Source: Endozoicomonas sp. SESOKO1 | Lineage (GTDB): Bacteria; Pseudomonadota; Gammaproteobacteria; Pseudomonadales; Endozoicomonadaceae | Direction of reading: 5' to 3' | DNA: 37,846 bases | Assembly (NCBI RefSeq): GCF_024606265.1 | Contig: NZ_JAHHPP010000315.1 | Location: forward strand, 1 to 37,846 | In this document: in pieces, positions 8,865 to 18,769 of the stretch | How the letters are laid out: each line of letters begins with the position of its first letter | How positions within the stretch are numbered: position 1 is the stretch's first letter | Notes under the pieces: generated by a model | Told to the model about the DNA's origin: nothing | The model's input: the letters and a program-made list of their open reading frames with translations, nothing else | Databases searched by the model: none | Translations under genes and position numbers: made by a program

Positions 8865-9397
8865 TGCGTATTGGTCATGGTTTTGATGTTCACCGCTTCA
8901 CTGATAGTGAGTGCGAAGGGGATTATGAAGAGGATGAAGGGTATTATGAAGGGGATGAAGGGGATTATATAGTGTTGGGAGGGGTAAAAATCCCTCACAC
9001 CCGTGGGCTGGTGGCGCATTCCGATGGTGATGTGCTGCTTCATGCACTTTGCGACGCACTGTTGGGAGCGGCAGGTCTGGGCGATATTGGTAAGCATTTT
9101 CCCGATACCGATGAGCGTTATGCCGGCATTGATAGCCGAAAGTTACTCCGTCATGTTATTGCCCTGCTTGAAGCGCATGATCTGATCCCTGTTAATATGG
9201 ACAGTACTATCGTTGCCCAGTCTCCAAAAATGTCACCTCACATTGACCAGATGCGGCAGAATATCAGCGAAGACATGGGGATTGATCCATCCCTGGTAAA
9301 CGTCAAGGCGACCACCACTGAAAAGCTGGGCTATACCGGTAGAAAAGAAGGTATTGCGGTTCACGCCGTCGTTCTGTTGACAGAACTGGGTTCATGA
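8864..9397 (+). CDS. ispF: 2-C-methyl-D-erythritol 2,4-cyclodiphosphate synthase with acidic tandem-repeat insertion
   Basis: Makes MEcPP from CDP-ME 2-phosphate in the MEP pathway; the family is a trimeric metal enzyme. Metal ligands are present in the N-terminal GFDVH (Asp8, His10), and [30 protein letters not shown] and [16 protein letters not shown] are intact. The protein is 177 residues against a usual 157-160. The excess lies between HRFTDSEC and IVLGGVKIP, where other IspF proteins have only a few residues; here [18 protein letters not shown] is inserted. It is encoded by a half unit (8915-8926) plus two 21-bp units (8927-8947 and 8948-8968) differing at two bases. The insertion falls in a surface loop close to the metal site, so the enzyme is probably still active, but this is untested. 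Confidence 0.95.
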   Translation: MRIGHGFDVHRFTDSECEGDYEEDEGYYEGDEGDYIVLGGVKIPHTRGLVAHSDGDVLLHALCDALLGAAGLGDIGKHFPDTDERYAGIDSRKLLRHVIALLEAHDLIPVNMDSTIVAQSPKMSPHIDQMRQNISEDMGIDPSLVNVKATTTEKLGYTGRKEGIAVHAVVLLTELGS

Positions 9398-9430
9398 TTC
9401 AAGGCACGGTGCCTTCTGGACAGGAGGCCC

Positions 9431-9450
9431 AATACCCATCGGTATTTTTT
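9431..9450 (+). terminator. Possible weak terminator between ispF and truD
   Basis: AATACC (9431-9436) pairs with GGTATT (9441-9446) over a CATC loop, followed by further T to 9450. The stem is short and AT-rich, so it may only partly separate ispF from truD. Confidence 0.4.
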
Positions 9451-9515
9451 GGTATTACCTTTCACTGACTGCGTTAAACGCGGTACTGTTAATTTTGTTT
9501 TCTTGAGAGCACATC

Positions 9516-10610
9516 ATGGATGCAGATGTACCGATGCCTGCCAATTACTCCATCGATTGGTATCATGCCTTTGGTGGCCCTTTGGGCAGTTGTCTTTTCA
9601 AGTCCTGTCATGAAGATTTTCTTGTTGATGAACTCCTGCCTTTTGAGCCGGAAGGTGAAGGTGAACACCTTTTTCTGCTGATTGAAAAAAAAGGTGAGAA
9701 TACCGACTGGGTTGCAGGGCTTCTGGCCAGATATGCAGGAGTTAAAAGACAGTCGGTCAGTTATGCCGGACGCAAGGATCGTCATGGGATTACGCGTCAA
9801 TGGTTTTGTGTTTCCCTGCCTGGTATGGCTGATCCCGACTGGAGTGGCCTGGAGAGTGATACCATACGGATCATTCGGCAGGCACGCCACAGGAAAAAAC
9901 TGAAAACCGGAGCCCTTAAGGCAAATGATTTCCGTATCAGATTGCGGAATATTGATGTTGATCCTGCACTGGTTGATGCACGGTTAGAGCAGGTTTCTCG
10001 CGAAGGCGTGCCTAATTACTTCGGTGAGCAGCGCTTTGGTCATCATGGACGCAATATTGAAAAAGCCGTCGATATGCTGGCTGGAAAGTTCAGGGTGCAA
10101 CGGAATAAACGATCGGTCTATCTGTCTGCAGCCCGGTCCTGGCTGTTTAACCGGGTGCTTTCTGAAAAAGTCAGGGAGGGTGTCTGGAATCAGTATCTTT
10201 CTGGCGATGCGTTAGGATTTCCAGATAGTAACAGCCTGATTTTTGAAGCGCCGGATGAAACCATGATGACCCGTCTGGGCAACGGTGAATTAAGTCCAAC
10301 CTCTCCATTGTGGGGGAGGGGGAGATCGAAAGTGACTGATCAGGTCCTGCTTTTCGAACAGTCTGTCACTGCCGGATATCCTCAGTTGTGTGATGGGCTT
10401 GAGAAGGCCGGATTGCTGCAGGAGCGCAGAGTTAACCGTCTGGTACCCCAGCAGTTTACCTGGCTGTGGGAAAGTGGTCCTGAAGGACGTTCACTGGAAT
10501 TACGCTTCCGACTGCCAAAGGGTTGTTTTGCGACTTCTGTACTCAGGGAGTTGTTTGATTGTTATGAAGCAAACCATCTATTGGAAAAAAAACGAGATGA
10601 AGAGTCGTGA
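9516..10610 (+). CDS. truD: tRNA pseudouridine(13) synthase TruD
   Basis: Converts U13 of tRNA-Glu to pseudouridine. The 364 residues cover the whole family. Catalytic Asp88 lies in the hallmark AGRKDRHG (85-91). Other family blocks are DFLVDELLPFEPEGEGEH (34-51), KANDFRIRLRNI, the TruD insertion-domain GVPNYFGEQRFG and the C-terminal LRFRLPKGCFATSVLREL. The ATG at 9516 is preceded by GAGAG. The segment around SPTSPLWGRGR looks like a repeat-derived insert but corresponds to the family's own HxTGxLWGxG motif. TruD is placed between ispF and surE, as in many gammaproteobacteria. Confidence 0.96.
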   Translation: MDADVPMPANYSIDWYHAFGGPLGSCLFKSCHEDFLVDELLPFEPEGEGEHLFLLIEKKGENTDWVAGLLARYAGVKRQSVSYAGRKDRHGITRQWFCVSLPGMADPDWSGLESDTIRIIRQARHRKKLKTGALKANDFRIRLRNIDVDPALVDARLEQVSREGVPNYFGEQRFGHHGRNIEKAVDMLAGKFRVQRNKRSVYLSAARSWLFNRVLSEKVREGVWNQYLSGDALGFPDSNSLIFEAPDETMMTRLGNGELSPTSPLWGRGRSKVTDQVLLFEQSVTAGYPQLCDGLEKAGLLQERRVNRLVPQQFTWLWESGPEGRSLELRFRLPKGCFATSVLRELFDCYEANHLLEKKRDEES

Positions 10611-10675
10611 AACAGTCATGCTGATTACGACAGTGGGTTTTTAAATCGCTTGGAATAATTCAGGATTGATGGACT

Positions 10676-11425
10676 ATGACCATATTGCTATCCAATGATG
10701 ATGGCGTTACCGCCAGGGGATTGGCCCTTTCGTTTGAAACCATGAAATCCTACGGCCAGTGCTGGGTAGTGGCTCCGGATAGTGACTGTTCCGGCAGGGG
10801 ACATTCCCTTACTTTGAATCGGCCACTGCGCATGAAAGAGCACGACAATGGCTTTTTCAGTGTGGACGGGACACCGGCAGATTGTGTCAATCTCGCCGCC
10901 AGTGGGTTGTTTGGCCGCCTTCCGGAGCGCGTAGTTTCCGGTATTAACAACTGCGCAAACCTGGGTGATGATGTTCTCTACTCAGGTACTGTGGCTGCTG
11001 CCATGGAAGGACGCATGCTGGCAAAAACCGCCATTGCCATTTCATCCTGCGGCAGAGAAGATCACCACCTGGAAGTGAGCGCCAGAGTGTTAAACGATTT
11101 GATGCTGCGCCTTGATGACCTGATCTTGCCAGAAGGTACGATTGTTAATGTCAATGTACCGGCCTGTGGTTATGAAGACATCCGTGGAATGAAAATTACC
11201 CGGCTTGGCCACCGTGCCCGGTCAAAGCCGCCGGTAAAAATGACCGACCCCCGTGGCAATACGGTCTGGTGGATTGGCGGCGTTGGTCAGCCCCTGATTG
11301 CTGAAGAAGGAACCGATTTTCATGCGGTGGCTTCTGGTTATGTATCCATTACCCCATTGCAATATGATAAGACCGGTCATGCAACGTTATCACTGATGGA
11401 GGATTGGCTTGAAGCCTGTGTATGA
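10676..11425 (+). CDS. surE: 5'/3'-nucleotidase SurE
   Basis: Metal-dependent nucleoside monophosphatase linked to stationary-phase survival. The 249 residues carry the conserved metal-site residues at the same numbers as E. coli SurE: Asp8 and Asp9 (SNDDG), Ser39 (CSGRGHS) and Asn91 ([12 protein letters not shown]). The [11 protein letters not shown] block follows. The TGA stop overlaps the pcm ATG (ATGA at 11422-11425), giving translational coupling to the protein-repair gene, the classical surE-pcm pairing upstream of nlpD-rpoS. Confidence 0.97.
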   Translation: MTILLSNDDGVTARGLALSFETMKSYGQCWVVAPDSDCSGRGHSLTLNRPLRMKEHDNGFFSVDGTPADCVNLAASGLFGRLPERVVSGINNCANLGDDVLYSGTVAAAMEGRMLAKTAIAISSCGREDHHLEVSARVLNDLMLRLDDLILPEGTIVNVNVPACGYEDIRGMKITRLGHRARSKPPVKMTDPRGNTVWWIGGVGQPLIAEEGTDFHAVASGYVSITPLQYDKTGHATLSLMEDWLEACV

Positions 11426-12093
11426 GGAGGGATCTTGAAATTGATGGTATCGGTATGACGTCTCGCCGAACCAGAGAGCGACTGACCCAGCGTCTGCTGG
11501 ATCAGGGGATTCAGTCCAGCAAAGTCCTGGAAGCCATTCGCACCGTTCCCCGTCATCTATTCCTTGATGAAGCGCTGGCTCATCGTTCTTATGAAGACAC
11601 GGCGCTGCCCATTGGTCATAATCAGACACTGTCACAGCCGTACATTGTTGCCAGAATGACAGAAGTGTTGCTGGCCCGGGGTGAGCAGGATAAGGTACTG
11701 GAAATTGGTACCGGATCCGGTTATCAGACGGCTGTGCTTGCTTCGCTGGTGGGCAGGGTTTACTCCGTGGAACGCATCAGACCATTGCAGGAGATGGCAC
11801 GGCAGAGACTGTCCAGGCTGTCTCTGAATAATGTTCGTCTTCGTCATACCGATGGAGTTATGGGGTGGCCGGAGGAAAGTCCATTTGACGGAATTATCGT
11901 CACGGCGGCACCGGGGGAAATTCCTGAAGCACTGTTGCAGCAGCTTTCTCCGGAAGGTGGGAGGCTGGTGATTCCCGTTGGAGGAAGTGACTTTCAGGAT
12001 CTTGTGCTGGTGACCAGAAACGGTGATGAGTATCAGCGTAAGGTGTTGGAAGCTGTCCGGTTTGTACCGTTGCTGTCGGGTGTTATACGCTGA
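11422..12093 (+). CDS. pcm: Protein-L-isoaspartate O-methyltransferase
   Basis: Repairs isoaspartyl residues in ageing proteins by S-adenosylmethionine-dependent methylation. Seen: the family N-terminal block [30 protein letters not shown] (the substrate and activation loop), SAM motif [17 protein letters not shown], and [21 protein letters not shown]. The family start (MVSRR in E. coli) aligns with the internal ATG at 11455 ([10 protein letters not shown]). The overlapping ATG at 11422 gives 11 extra residues and is favoured only by coupling to surE. Either gives a complete enzyme. Confidence 0.95.
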   Translation: MRRDLEIDGIGMTSRRTRERLTQRLLDQGIQSSKVLEAIRTVPRHLFLDEALAHRSYEDTALPIGHNQTLSQPYIVARMTEVLLARGEQDKVLEIGTGSGYQTAVLASLVGRVYSVERIRPLQEMARQRLSRLSLNNVRLRHTDGVMGWPEESPFDGIIVTAAPGEIPEALLQQLSPEGGRLVIPVGGSDFQDLVLVTRNGDEYQRKVLEAVRFVPLLSGVIR

Positions 12094-12183
12094 CAGTTGA
12101 TGAAAAAGACATTGCTTTCTTTTTTGCAGCTTTTGCGACAACCTTGAAAAGTAATTTAACAAGTAATCAGTCCAGGATGGCTG

Positions 12184-13170
12184 ATGGGTATTAGTGCCCT
12201 TTTTCTAAACCTCTGTTCCAAAGGTCAGAACATGTCGAATCTTTCTTCTTACTTTGCCCTCATCGCCAGGGGAATGGCCATGGGGGTTGCAGATGTGGTT
12301 CCGGGAGTATCCGGTGGAACCATCGCTTTTATTACTGGCATTTATGACCGGTTGTTGAATGCATTGAAAAGTGTAAACCCATCGTTATTGAAAGTGCTGG
12401 GTAACGAAGGTGCTGCCGGTGTGTGGCAGAGGATAGACGGCACATTTCTGCTGTGTGTGTTTGGTGGTGTACTGACCAGTATTCTGTCATTTGCCCATGT
12501 TATTACCTGGCTTCTTGACACTTATCCAGAGATGCTCTGGGCATTCTTTTTTGGGCTGATTCTGGTATCCGGGCTTCATATGATTCGTCAGGTTAGTCAC
12601 TGGAATGCCTCCACCATCATCACCCTGATTGCTGGCGTTGTGATCGCTTACGCGGTAGGTGTACTAACTCCAACCAGTCTTGAACCAGAGTCGGTGACGC
12701 TGTTTTTTGCCGGTGCCATTGCTATCTGCGCCATGATTCTGCCGGGTATTTCCGGCAGCTTTATTTTACTGATGATGGGGCTGTATGGTCCGGTAATTGA
12801 TGCCGTGAAGAGTTTGAATTTCAGCGTGCTGATTGTTTTTGGCCTGGGCTGTATCGGCGGTTTGCTCAGCTTTTCCCACGTGTTGTCATGGTTGTTAAAA
12901 AAACACCGTGATCTGGCCATTTCATTGTTGACCGGCCTGATGCTTGGAGCGTTGGGCAAAGTCTGGCCATGGAAGGAAACGCTGGAAACCCGGGTAAACA
13001 GTTCCGGGGATCTGGTTCCGCTGATGCAAGCTAATGTTTCTCCACTGAATTATGAGGGGGTTACGGGACAGCCTGCTTATCTGGTTGAAGCTATCGGACT
13101 GATGATTTTTGCCATTGTCCTGGTGGCGATGATTGAGTGGATGGGTAGTAAAAAGCACCAGGAGCCTTAA
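12184..13170 (+). CDS. DUF368 membrane protein, polyprenyl-phosphate transporter candidate (PopT-like)
   Basis: Polytopic inner-membrane protein of 328 residues with about eight hydrophobic segments. The DUF368 hallmark GMAMGVADVVPGVSGGTIAF lies near residues 30-49, and a second, inverted-repeat-like copy AMILPGISGSFILLMMGLY lies near 177-195. DUF368 members (PopT) have been reported to recycle undecaprenyl phosphate across the membrane for cell-wall synthesis. That role is inferred from family membership alone. Starts at 12184 (AGGA six bases before) and 12232 (AAGG, starting MSNLSSYF) are both possible; the latter gives the more usual short N-terminus. It lies between pcm and nlpD, an uncommon companion for that pair. 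Confidence 0.85.
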   Translation: MGISALFLNLCSKGQNMSNLSSYFALIARGMAMGVADVVPGVSGGTIAFITGIYDRLLNALKSVNPSLLKVLGNEGAAGVWQRIDGTFLLCVFGGVLTSILSFAHVITWLLDTYPEMLWAFFFGLILVSGLHMIRQVSHWNASTIITLIAGVVIAYAVGVLTPTSLEPESVTLFFAGAIAICAMILPGISGSFILLMMGLYGPVIDAVKSLNFSVLIVFGLGCIGGLLSFSHVLSWLLKKHRDLAISLLTGLMLGALGKVWPWKETLETRVNSSGDLVPLMQANVSPLNYEGVTGQPAYLVEAIGLMIFAIVLVAMIEWMGSKKHQEP

Positions 13171-13187
13171 GTCCGACAGGCTCCTGG
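13158..13187. terminator. Hairpin at the end of the DUF368 gene
   Basis: CCAGGAGCCT (13158-13167) pairs perfectly with AGGCTCCTGG (13178-13187) over a 10-base loop and includes the stop codon. There is no T-run after it, so termination is uncertain. The arm sequence is the same as the outer 10 bases at 7915-7924 next to the inverted-repeat element, so this may instead be a relic or relative of that repeat family. Confidence 0.45.
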
Positions 13188-13312
13188 GTTAGTGTGCAAA
13201 TACAGTTGGAAATACCAGTCTTGGTATAATATTTTAAACCATAAATTATTATTTCTATTCATTTATTGAATAAATGATTTTTGTGATTATGCAGGGCAGT
13301 GGAGTTGATAAA

Positions 13313-14107
13313 GTGTTGGATTTCATGAAAATCGCTCTGATTAATATGAGTGATTGCTCAAAAAAAATACTTTTTCTGATTACCTGCCTGCTGACTGTAA
13401 GCTGCAGCCATGATCCGTCCAGAGTTACGGTTACTGACCTGAGGTCGCCACCAAAGGTGACCAAAGGTCAGCATATTGTGCACAGCGGTGAAACTCTTTA
13501 CTCAATAGCCTGGCTCTATAGCAGGGATTTCCGGGAGTTGGCCAGGAAGAATAATATTCGAAGCCCCTATACTATCTATCCGGGGCAGAAAATAAACTTA
13601 TCTATCCAGCGCTACGGTGCTGTCACGGCTTCGGTGGCTCCCGTCAGTCGGCCAAAGAAAACAGTTGTCATCAGCAATCCTCCGGTTAAAAAACATACAG
13701 CAAAGAGTGCGGCGCAAAAAAGTACATCTTTTAGCAGCGGAGGCTGGCAGTGGCCTGCCAGTGGAAAAATTATTTCTGCGTATTCTCTCCAAACGCCTGT
13801 TAACAAGGGGATTGATATTGGCGGCAAATTAGGAGAGCCTGTAAAGGCAGCCGCCAGTGGTGAGGTAGTGTATGCAGGAAGCGACCTGTCGGGCTATGGC
13901 AGGCTGATCATTCTGAAACATAATAGTAGCTATCTGAGCGCATATGCGCACAACAGGGATCTATTGGTGAATGAGGGAGACTCAGTTAAAGCGGGCCAGA
14001 AGATAGCCGAAATAGGTTCTACAGGAACGACGGAGCCTAAGCTGCACTTTGAAATTCGGCGTGATGGTAAACCGGTCGACCCGATGGGGTACCTTCCAGG
14101 GCGCTGA
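13313..14107 (+). CDS. nlpD: NlpD-type lipoprotein, LysM plus degenerate LytM (M23) domain
   Basis: Outer-membrane lipoprotein that activates the septal amidase AmiC in E. coli. From the GTG at 13313 (GGAG eight bases before) it has a hydrophobic segment KKILFLITCLL and lipobox LTVSC (Cys31). A LysM peptidoglycan-binding domain follows at about 51-95 (HIVHSGETLYSIAWLY to YPGQKINL), then a Lys/Pro linker and a C-terminal LytM fold ending LHFEIRRDGKPVDPMGYLP. As in E. coli NlpD, the catalytic zinc ligands are missing: HxGxD is replaced by NKGID and the final HxH is PKLHFE. It should therefore be an activator, not an enzyme. Longer starts at 13274 and 13289 lack a ribosome site. As in related bacteria, rpoS promoters may lie inside this gene. 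Confidence 0.93.
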   Translation: MLDFMKIALINMSDCSKKILFLITCLLTVSCSHDPSRVTVTDLRSPPKVTKGQHIVHSGETLYSIAWLYSRDFRELARKNNIRSPYTIYPGQKINLSIQRYGAVTASVAPVSRPKKTVVISNPPVKKHTAKSAAQKSTSFSSGGWQWPASGKIISAYSLQTPVNKGIDIGGKLGEPVKAAASGEVVYAGSDLSGYGRLIILKHNSSYLSAYAHNRDLLVNEGDSVKAGQKIAEIGSTGTTEPKLHFEIRRDGKPVDPMGYLPGR

Positions 14108-14209
14108 TGATGAAGGTCAGTGGTGGTTGTAGTAGAGGGATCTCACGGGTGTCGGCGCAACCTCGGGTTGCCCGGCATAGAGTGGGACTTTCGGATAGGA
14201 CTAACTCTT

Positions 14210-15241
14210 ATGGCATCGAAGAGGGATGACGCAGAGCTAAGCAGTTATGCTGACGATGTAATCCAGGGACAGGATGAATTGAGTCCGGATGACAATTCCG
14301 GTGACCTCATTGAAGTGGCTGACGAGAACGATGATATCGATAAGCCACAGCCTACGGCTGTGTCTCCGATTAGTACCGGTCGTCGAAAAGAAGATGATGG
14401 CTTTTACAAATCCATCGACGCAACCCAGCTGTACCTGAATGAGATTGGCTTTTCACCTCTCCTCACCCCCGAGGAAGAGGTGCACTATGCCCGCCTTGCA
14501 CGAAAAGGTGTGGAAGCGGGTAGACGCCGTATGATCGAAAGTAATCTTCGGCTGGTTGTTAAAATCTCCAGGCGCTATGTCAACCGTGGTCTGACGCTGC
14601 TTGATCTGATCGAAGAAGGTAACCTCGGTCTGATTCGTGCGGTTGAGAAATTTGATCCTGAACGTGGATTCCGTTTTTCAACCTACGCGACCTGGTGGAT
14701 ACGACAGACGATTGAGCGGGCGATCATGAACCAGACCCGGACGATTCGCCTGCCTATTCATGTTGTGAAAGAACTGAACGTCTATCTCCGGGCCGCCAGG
14801 GAATTAACCCAGAAGCTGGATCATGATCCGAGCCCGGAAGAAATAGCCGAGCTGCTGGATAAGCCGGTTGCTGATGTAAAGCGGATGCTTGGCCTCAATG
14901 AGCGGGTGACTTCGGTGGATACACCACTGGGGCCTGACTCTGATAAATCCATTCTGGACACTATTTCTGATGAGAAAGGTGCTGACCCGGCAGAGCTGTT
15001 ACAGGACCTGGATCTTAATGACAGTCTTGACCGGTGGTTGGGTGAGTTATCAGAAAAACAGCGAGAAGTTGTTGCCCGCCGGTTTGGTCTCAGGGGCTAT
15101 GAAACCAGTACGCTTGAGGAAGTTGGTAAGGAGATTGGCCTGACCCGTGAACGGGTAAGGCAGATTCAGGTTGAGGCGTTGAAACGGCTTCGCTCAATTC
15201 TTGAAAAGCAGGGGTTGTCAGGAGAGTCCCTGTTTAATTGA
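14210..15241 (+). CDS. rpoS: RNA polymerase sigma factor RpoS (sigma-38)
   Basis: Master sigma factor for stationary phase and general stress. 343 residues from the ATG at 14210, chosen because upstream codons in this frame (from a GTG at 14120) encode non-family sequence and AGGAC lies before the ATG. Region 1.2 is at about 66-99 ([19 protein letters not shown]). Region 2 is at about 103-173 with [17 protein letters not shown], region 3 follows from about 183, and region 4 ends with the helix-turn-helix [20 protein letters not shown]. The first 65 residues are acidic and variable, slightly longer than in E. coli RpoS (330). It follows nlpD, as in most gammaproteobacteria. Confidence 0.96.
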   Translation: MASKRDDAELSSYADDVIQGQDELSPDDNSGDLIEVADENDDIDKPQPTAVSPISTGRRKEDDGFYKSIDATQLYLNEIGFSPLLTPEEEVHYARLARKGVEAGRRRMIESNLRLVVKISRRYVNRGLTLLDLIEEGNLGLIRAVEKFDPERGFRFSTYATWWIRQTIERAIMNQTRTIRLPIHVVKELNVYLRAARELTQKLDHDPSPEEIAELLDKPVADVKRMLGLNERVTSVDTPLGPDSDKSILDTISDEKGADPAELLQDLDLNDSLDRWLGELSEKQREVVARRFGLRGYETSTLEEVGKEIGLTRERVRQIQVEALKRLRSILEKQGLSGESLFN

Positions 15242-15268
15242 TGGCCTGACATTGAGTCTCTGTTAATT

Positions 15269-15300
15269 AAAAAGCCATGGGTAGCCCTCATGGCTTTTTT
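15269..15300. terminator. Bidirectional terminator between rpoS and fdxA
   Basis: AAAAGCCATG (15270-15279) pairs with CATGGCTTTT (15289-15298) over a 9-base loop, with a T-run on the plus strand and a matching T-run (AAAA-rich complement) on the minus strand. It can end both convergent transcripts. Confidence 0.9.
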
Positions 15301-15309
15301 CTATTGAGC

Positions 15310-15633
15310 TCAGCGTTCCAGCTGGTCCAGCTTGCCCTTCACGCCATCCCACTCTGTCGCATCAGGAAGTGGGTCTTTCTTCTCGGTAATGTTTTCCCAG
15401 ACATCCGCGAGCACGGCGTTCAGTTCGATGAACTCCTGCTGATCGTCGGGAACCTCATCTTCGGAGAAAATAGCGTTTGCCGGACACTCTGGCTCACAAA
15501 GAGCACAGTCAATGCATTCATCCGGGTGAATAACCAGGAAGTTTGGTCCTTCATAGAAGCAGTCCACAGGACAGACTTCCACGCAATCGGTGTATTTGCA
15601 CTTGATGCAGTTTTCACCCACTACGAAAGCCAT
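15310..15633 (-). CDS. fdxA: Ferredoxin FdxA (7Fe-8S type)
   Basis: Small cytosolic electron carrier with one 3Fe-4S and one 4Fe-4S cluster. 107 residues with cysteines at 9, 12, 17, 21 and 25 ([17 protein letters not shown]) and at 40, 43, 46 and 50 ([12 protein letters not shown]). The acidic C-terminal extension is typical of the Azotobacter/Pseudomonas FdxA family. GGAG lies about ten bases before the ATG. It is placed between rpoS and mutS on the opposite strand, the same arrangement as in Pseudomonas. Its physiological partner cannot be told from the sequence. Confidence 0.95.
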   Translation of the reverse strand: MAFVVGENCIKCKYTDCVEVCPVDCFYEGPNFLVIHPDECIDCALCEPECPANAIFSEDEVPDDQQEFIELNAVLADVWENITEKKDPLPDATEWDGVKGKLDQLER

Positions 15634-15783
15634 GGTGGTTAAACTCCATTTGATCTGAATAAAAAAAAGTACCGCCCGGTTTTGCTTTTATACCCGTGAG
15701 AGCTGGCTCCCGGAAGCATTTCATAATGAGACCTGAAACATTACGATGGCAATACAAAAAGGTCGGGCAAGTCTACCAGAGTT

Positions 15784-15810
15784 GTAAACCCGCTGAATAG
15801 CCGGGTTTAC
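15784..15810. terminator. Hairpin downstream of mutS
   Basis: GTAAACCCG (15784-15792) pairs perfectly with CGGGTTTAC (15802-15810) over a 9-base loop, about 57 bases past the mutS stop. No T-run follows on either strand, so it may be a processing or stabilising hairpin rather than a true intrinsic terminator. Confidence 0.45.
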
Positions 15811-15866
15811 CATAACCTTATACCCTTAGTGTTAATCAGAGTGCCCGGGGCATCAGAAAAACTTTG

Positions 15867-18449
15867 TCATTTGCCCAGCCCCTTGAGAGTATAGAGCAGC
15901 TCCAGGGCCTGGCGGGGTGTCAGGTTGTCCAGATCTGTTTTTTCCAGAACCTCAACAGCCGGGTGCGGCCCGGGATCGGCAAACAGGTCAGCCTGGGGTG
16001 TGAAAGCAGCCTTTTTGGATGGTTTTGCGGGAGGCGGTAGGGAGGGTCCATGCTGCTCCAGCATGGCCAGTTTCTGTCGTGCCTGGTTAATGACATGTCG
16101 GGGTACCCCGGCCAGCTGGGCAACCTGCAGGCCATAACTCTGGTTGGCAGGGCCTTCCTGAACGGCATGGAGAAAGACAATGCGATCATCATGCTCGGTT
16201 GCATTGAGATGTACGTTCACCACCGTATCGCACTCTTCGGGCAGCAGGGTCAACTCAAAGTAGTGGGTGGCAAACAGCGTGAATGCACGTACTGAGTCCG
16301 CCAGATATTGTGCGCAGGCCCAGGCCAGGGATAGCCCGTCGAACGTGCTGGTTCCACGGCCGATTTCATCCATCAGTACCAGGCTCTGCTCGGTAGCATT
16401 ATGCAGAATATTGGCGGTTTCCGTCATCTCCACCATAAAAGTTGAACGACCACCGGCCAGATCATCGGAAGAACCGATACGGGTAAAAATCCGATCGACC
16501 AGACCAATACGGGCCCGGGATGCAGGTACAAAGCTGCCAATATGAGCCAGCAGAACAATCAACGCCGTCTGTCGCATATAGGTCGATTTACCGCCCATAT
16601 TGGGACCAGTGATAATCAACATGCGGCGCTGAACATTGAAGGTAACATTATTTGCCACAAACGGTTCGTCCAAAACCTGTTCAACCACCGGATGGCGGCC
16701 TTCAATAATGTCGATACCGGGACTTTGCAGAATTTCAGGACGGCAGAAATTCAGTGTTTCAGCACGTTCAGCCAGGTTACTGAGTACATCCAGCTCTGAC
16801 AGTGCCATGGAGCACTCCTGAAGCGGTCCCAGCTGTGCCACCAGTTGGTCCAGAAGCTCATCGTACAGTGCTTTTTCACGGGCCAGGGCACGACTTTTGC
16901 TGGACAGCGCCTTGTCCTCAAACGCTTTCAGCTCCGGGGTAATAAAGCGCTCAGTATTTTTCAGAGTCTGGCGGCGAATGTAGTCTACCGGGGCATCTTC
17001 GGATTCACGGCGGCTCAACTCGATATAGTAACCATGTACCCGGTTATAACCGACTTTCAGGCTGGAAAGACCGGTACGCTCACGTTCCTGTATCTCCATT
17101 TGAACCAGGTAGTCGCCGGCATTTTCACTGATGGAACGAAGCTCATCCAGCTCGCCATCATAACCTTCGCCGATCACACCTCCATCGCGGATCACCACAG
17201 GTGGATTCTCGATGATGGCCCGGGTTAATAATGCTTCCAGTTCGGGGTGTTCACTGATGCTTTCTGCCAGTTGATGTACTGTCTGGCTATCAATCGTCGC
17301 CAGCTGTTGCTGCAGTTCTGGCAGTTGCTGCAGGGCATCCCTTAACCGAGCCAGATCCCGTGGCCGGGCAGACTTCAGGGCAACCCGGGCAAGAATACGT
17401 TCAATGTCGCCAATATGTTTGAGAATGGGGTAGAGGGACTCAAAATGGCAGCCATCTTTCAGGGCGGTGATGGCCGACTGGCGAGCCTGCAATTTCTCAA
17501 TATGGCGCAGTGGGCGATTGATCCAACGTCCGAGCAGTCGGCTACCCATGGCCGTTGCTGTGCGATCCAGCACGGCAGCAACCGTATGCTCCCGGCCGCC
17601 ATTCATATTGGTGGTCAGTTCCAGGTTTTTCCGGCTGGCGGCATCCAGGGCCACGCTCTCTTCGCGGTTTTCCCGGGACAGGGCGCGAATATGGGGCAGG
17701 GCGGTTCGCTGTGTTTCCCGGGCGTACTGCAGCAGACAGCCAGCAGCCTCAATAGCCAGTGTCAAGTGGCTGCAGCCAAAGCCATCAAGACTTTGTGTCT
17801 GGAACTGCCGGGTTAATTGCTCCACAGCACTCTCATGGTCAAAGTCCCAGGGAGGACGCTTACTGGAACCTGGACGACGCAGTAATACCTCGGGCCAGTT
17901 GCGGTCATCATTGAGCAATACTTCGGCAGGACTCAGGCGCTCAACTTCAGAAAGCAATGCCTCTTCACCCGTCACTTCAAGCACATTGAACCGGCCACTG
18001 CTGATATCGAGAAATGCCAGCCCATACCGGTTTTCCCGCTGGTTGACCGCCATCAGCAGATTGTCCTGACGCTCATCCAGCAAAGCCTCATCACTGACGG
18101 TACCGGGGGTCAGAATGCGCACCACCTGTCGCTCAACCGGCCCTTTGCTGGTGGCCGGATCGCCAATCTGCTCGGCAATGGCAACGGACTGACGCAACCG
18201 GATCAACCTGGCCAGATAACCCTCCGCCGCATGGTACGGAATTCCCGCCATGGGGATTGGTTCGCCACCCGACTGCCCCCGTTTGGTCAGGGTAATATCC
18301 AGCAGGTGTGCAGCCTTTTTGGCGTCATCATAAAACAGCTCGTAGAAATCACCCATCCGGTAAAACACCAGATGATCCCGGTGTTGTTGTTTGATGCGCA
18401 GATACTGCTGCATCATCGGAGTGTGGTTGGAGAGGTCTGTATTGGTCAT
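15867..18449 (-). CDS. mutS: DNA mismatch repair protein MutS
   Basis: Recognises base mismatches and small loops and starts methyl-directed repair with MutL. 860 residues, full length. The mismatch-reading Phe-x-Glu is Phe35-Tyr-Glu37 in [12 protein letters not shown]. Then come the connector, lever and clamp domains, Walker A GPNMGGKS at 615-622, Walker [14 protein letters not shown], the H-loop FATHYFELT, and a C-terminal tail with the LLYTLKGL oligomerisation-like end. The protein looks functional, so the many short tandem repeats in this window cannot simply be put down to a broken mutS. fdxA lies downstream on the same strand, about 230 bases away. Confidence 0.98.
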   Translation of the reverse strand: MTNTDLSNHTPMMQQYLRIKQQHRDHLVFYRMGDFYELFYDDAKKAAHLLDITLTKRGQSGGEPIPMAGIPYHAAEGYLARLIRLRQSVAIAEQIGDPATSKGPVERQVVRILTPGTVSDEALLDERQDNLLMAVNQRENRYGLAFLDISSGRFNVLEVTGEEALLSEVERLSPAEVLLNDDRNWPEVLLRRPGSSKRPPWDFDHESAVEQLTRQFQTQSLDGFGCSHLTLAIEAAGCLLQYARETQRTALPHIRALSRENREESVALDAASRKNLELTTNMNGGREHTVAAVLDRTATAMGSRLLGRWINRPLRHIEKLQARQSAITALKDGCHFESLYPILKHIGDIERILARVALKSARPRDLARLRDALQQLPELQQQLATIDSQTVHQLAESISEHPELEALLTRAIIENPPVVIRDGGVIGEGYDGELDELRSISENAGDYLVQMEIQERERTGLSSLKVGYNRVHGYYIELSRRESEDAPVDYIRRQTLKNTERFITPELKAFEDKALSSKSRALAREKALYDELLDQLVAQLGPLQECSMALSELDVLSNLAERAETLNFCRPEILQSPGIDIIEGRHPVVEQVLDEPFVANNVTFNVQRRMLIITGPNMGGKSTYMRQTALIVLLAHIGSFVPASRARIGLVDRIFTRIGSSDDLAGGRSTFMVEMTETANILHNATEQSLVLMDEIGRGTSTFDGLSLAWACAQYLADSVRAFTLFATHYFELTLLPEECDTVVNVHLNATEHDDRIVFLHAVQEGPANQSYGLQVAQLAGVPRHVINQARQKLAMLEQHGPSLPPPAKPSKKAAFTPQADLFADPGPHPAVEVLEKTDLDNLTPRQALELLYTLKGLGK

Positions 18450-18769
18450 TGAGCAAAAAACGTTTGTCCGTCTGGTCTGATGTTGCAGCCAGCTTTACTG
18501 GATACAGGTTCAGTAATAAATAGTAAATCGAAATCAGCGCAATATAGTATCAGCCGATCAGGCTGAATGTCTTCCTGTCAGAGCTTAGCCTAAGGAGAAT
18601 ATCACGGTAGATCCAGACTCCCTGGCAAAGAATCATGAATGGTAAGTGCTGGCTCCAGAGCACGGACAGAGTAATCTGCAGCGTGTTTTGTATGCTGTTG
18701 CTTCTAACATAGTGTTTCTGACGCTAACGTTGAGCAAATAGGCAACAGAATGTCTCAGAGGTGAATAGT
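18450..18769. other. Gene-free spacer, 320 bases
   Basis: Lies upstream of mutS and downstream of the hydrolase gene, both on the minus strand. A small hairpin CAGCC-GATCA-GGCTG (18551-18565) is visible but has no T-run. No open frame, repeat or clear promoter stands out. Confidence 0.4.

Noticed and set aside
10285-10330. Repeat-like CTCTCCATTGTGGGGGAGG segment inside truD, suggestive of an inserted REP sequence
   Set aside because: The encoded SPTSPLWGRGR corresponds to the conserved HxTGxLWGxG motif of TruD, so it is native.
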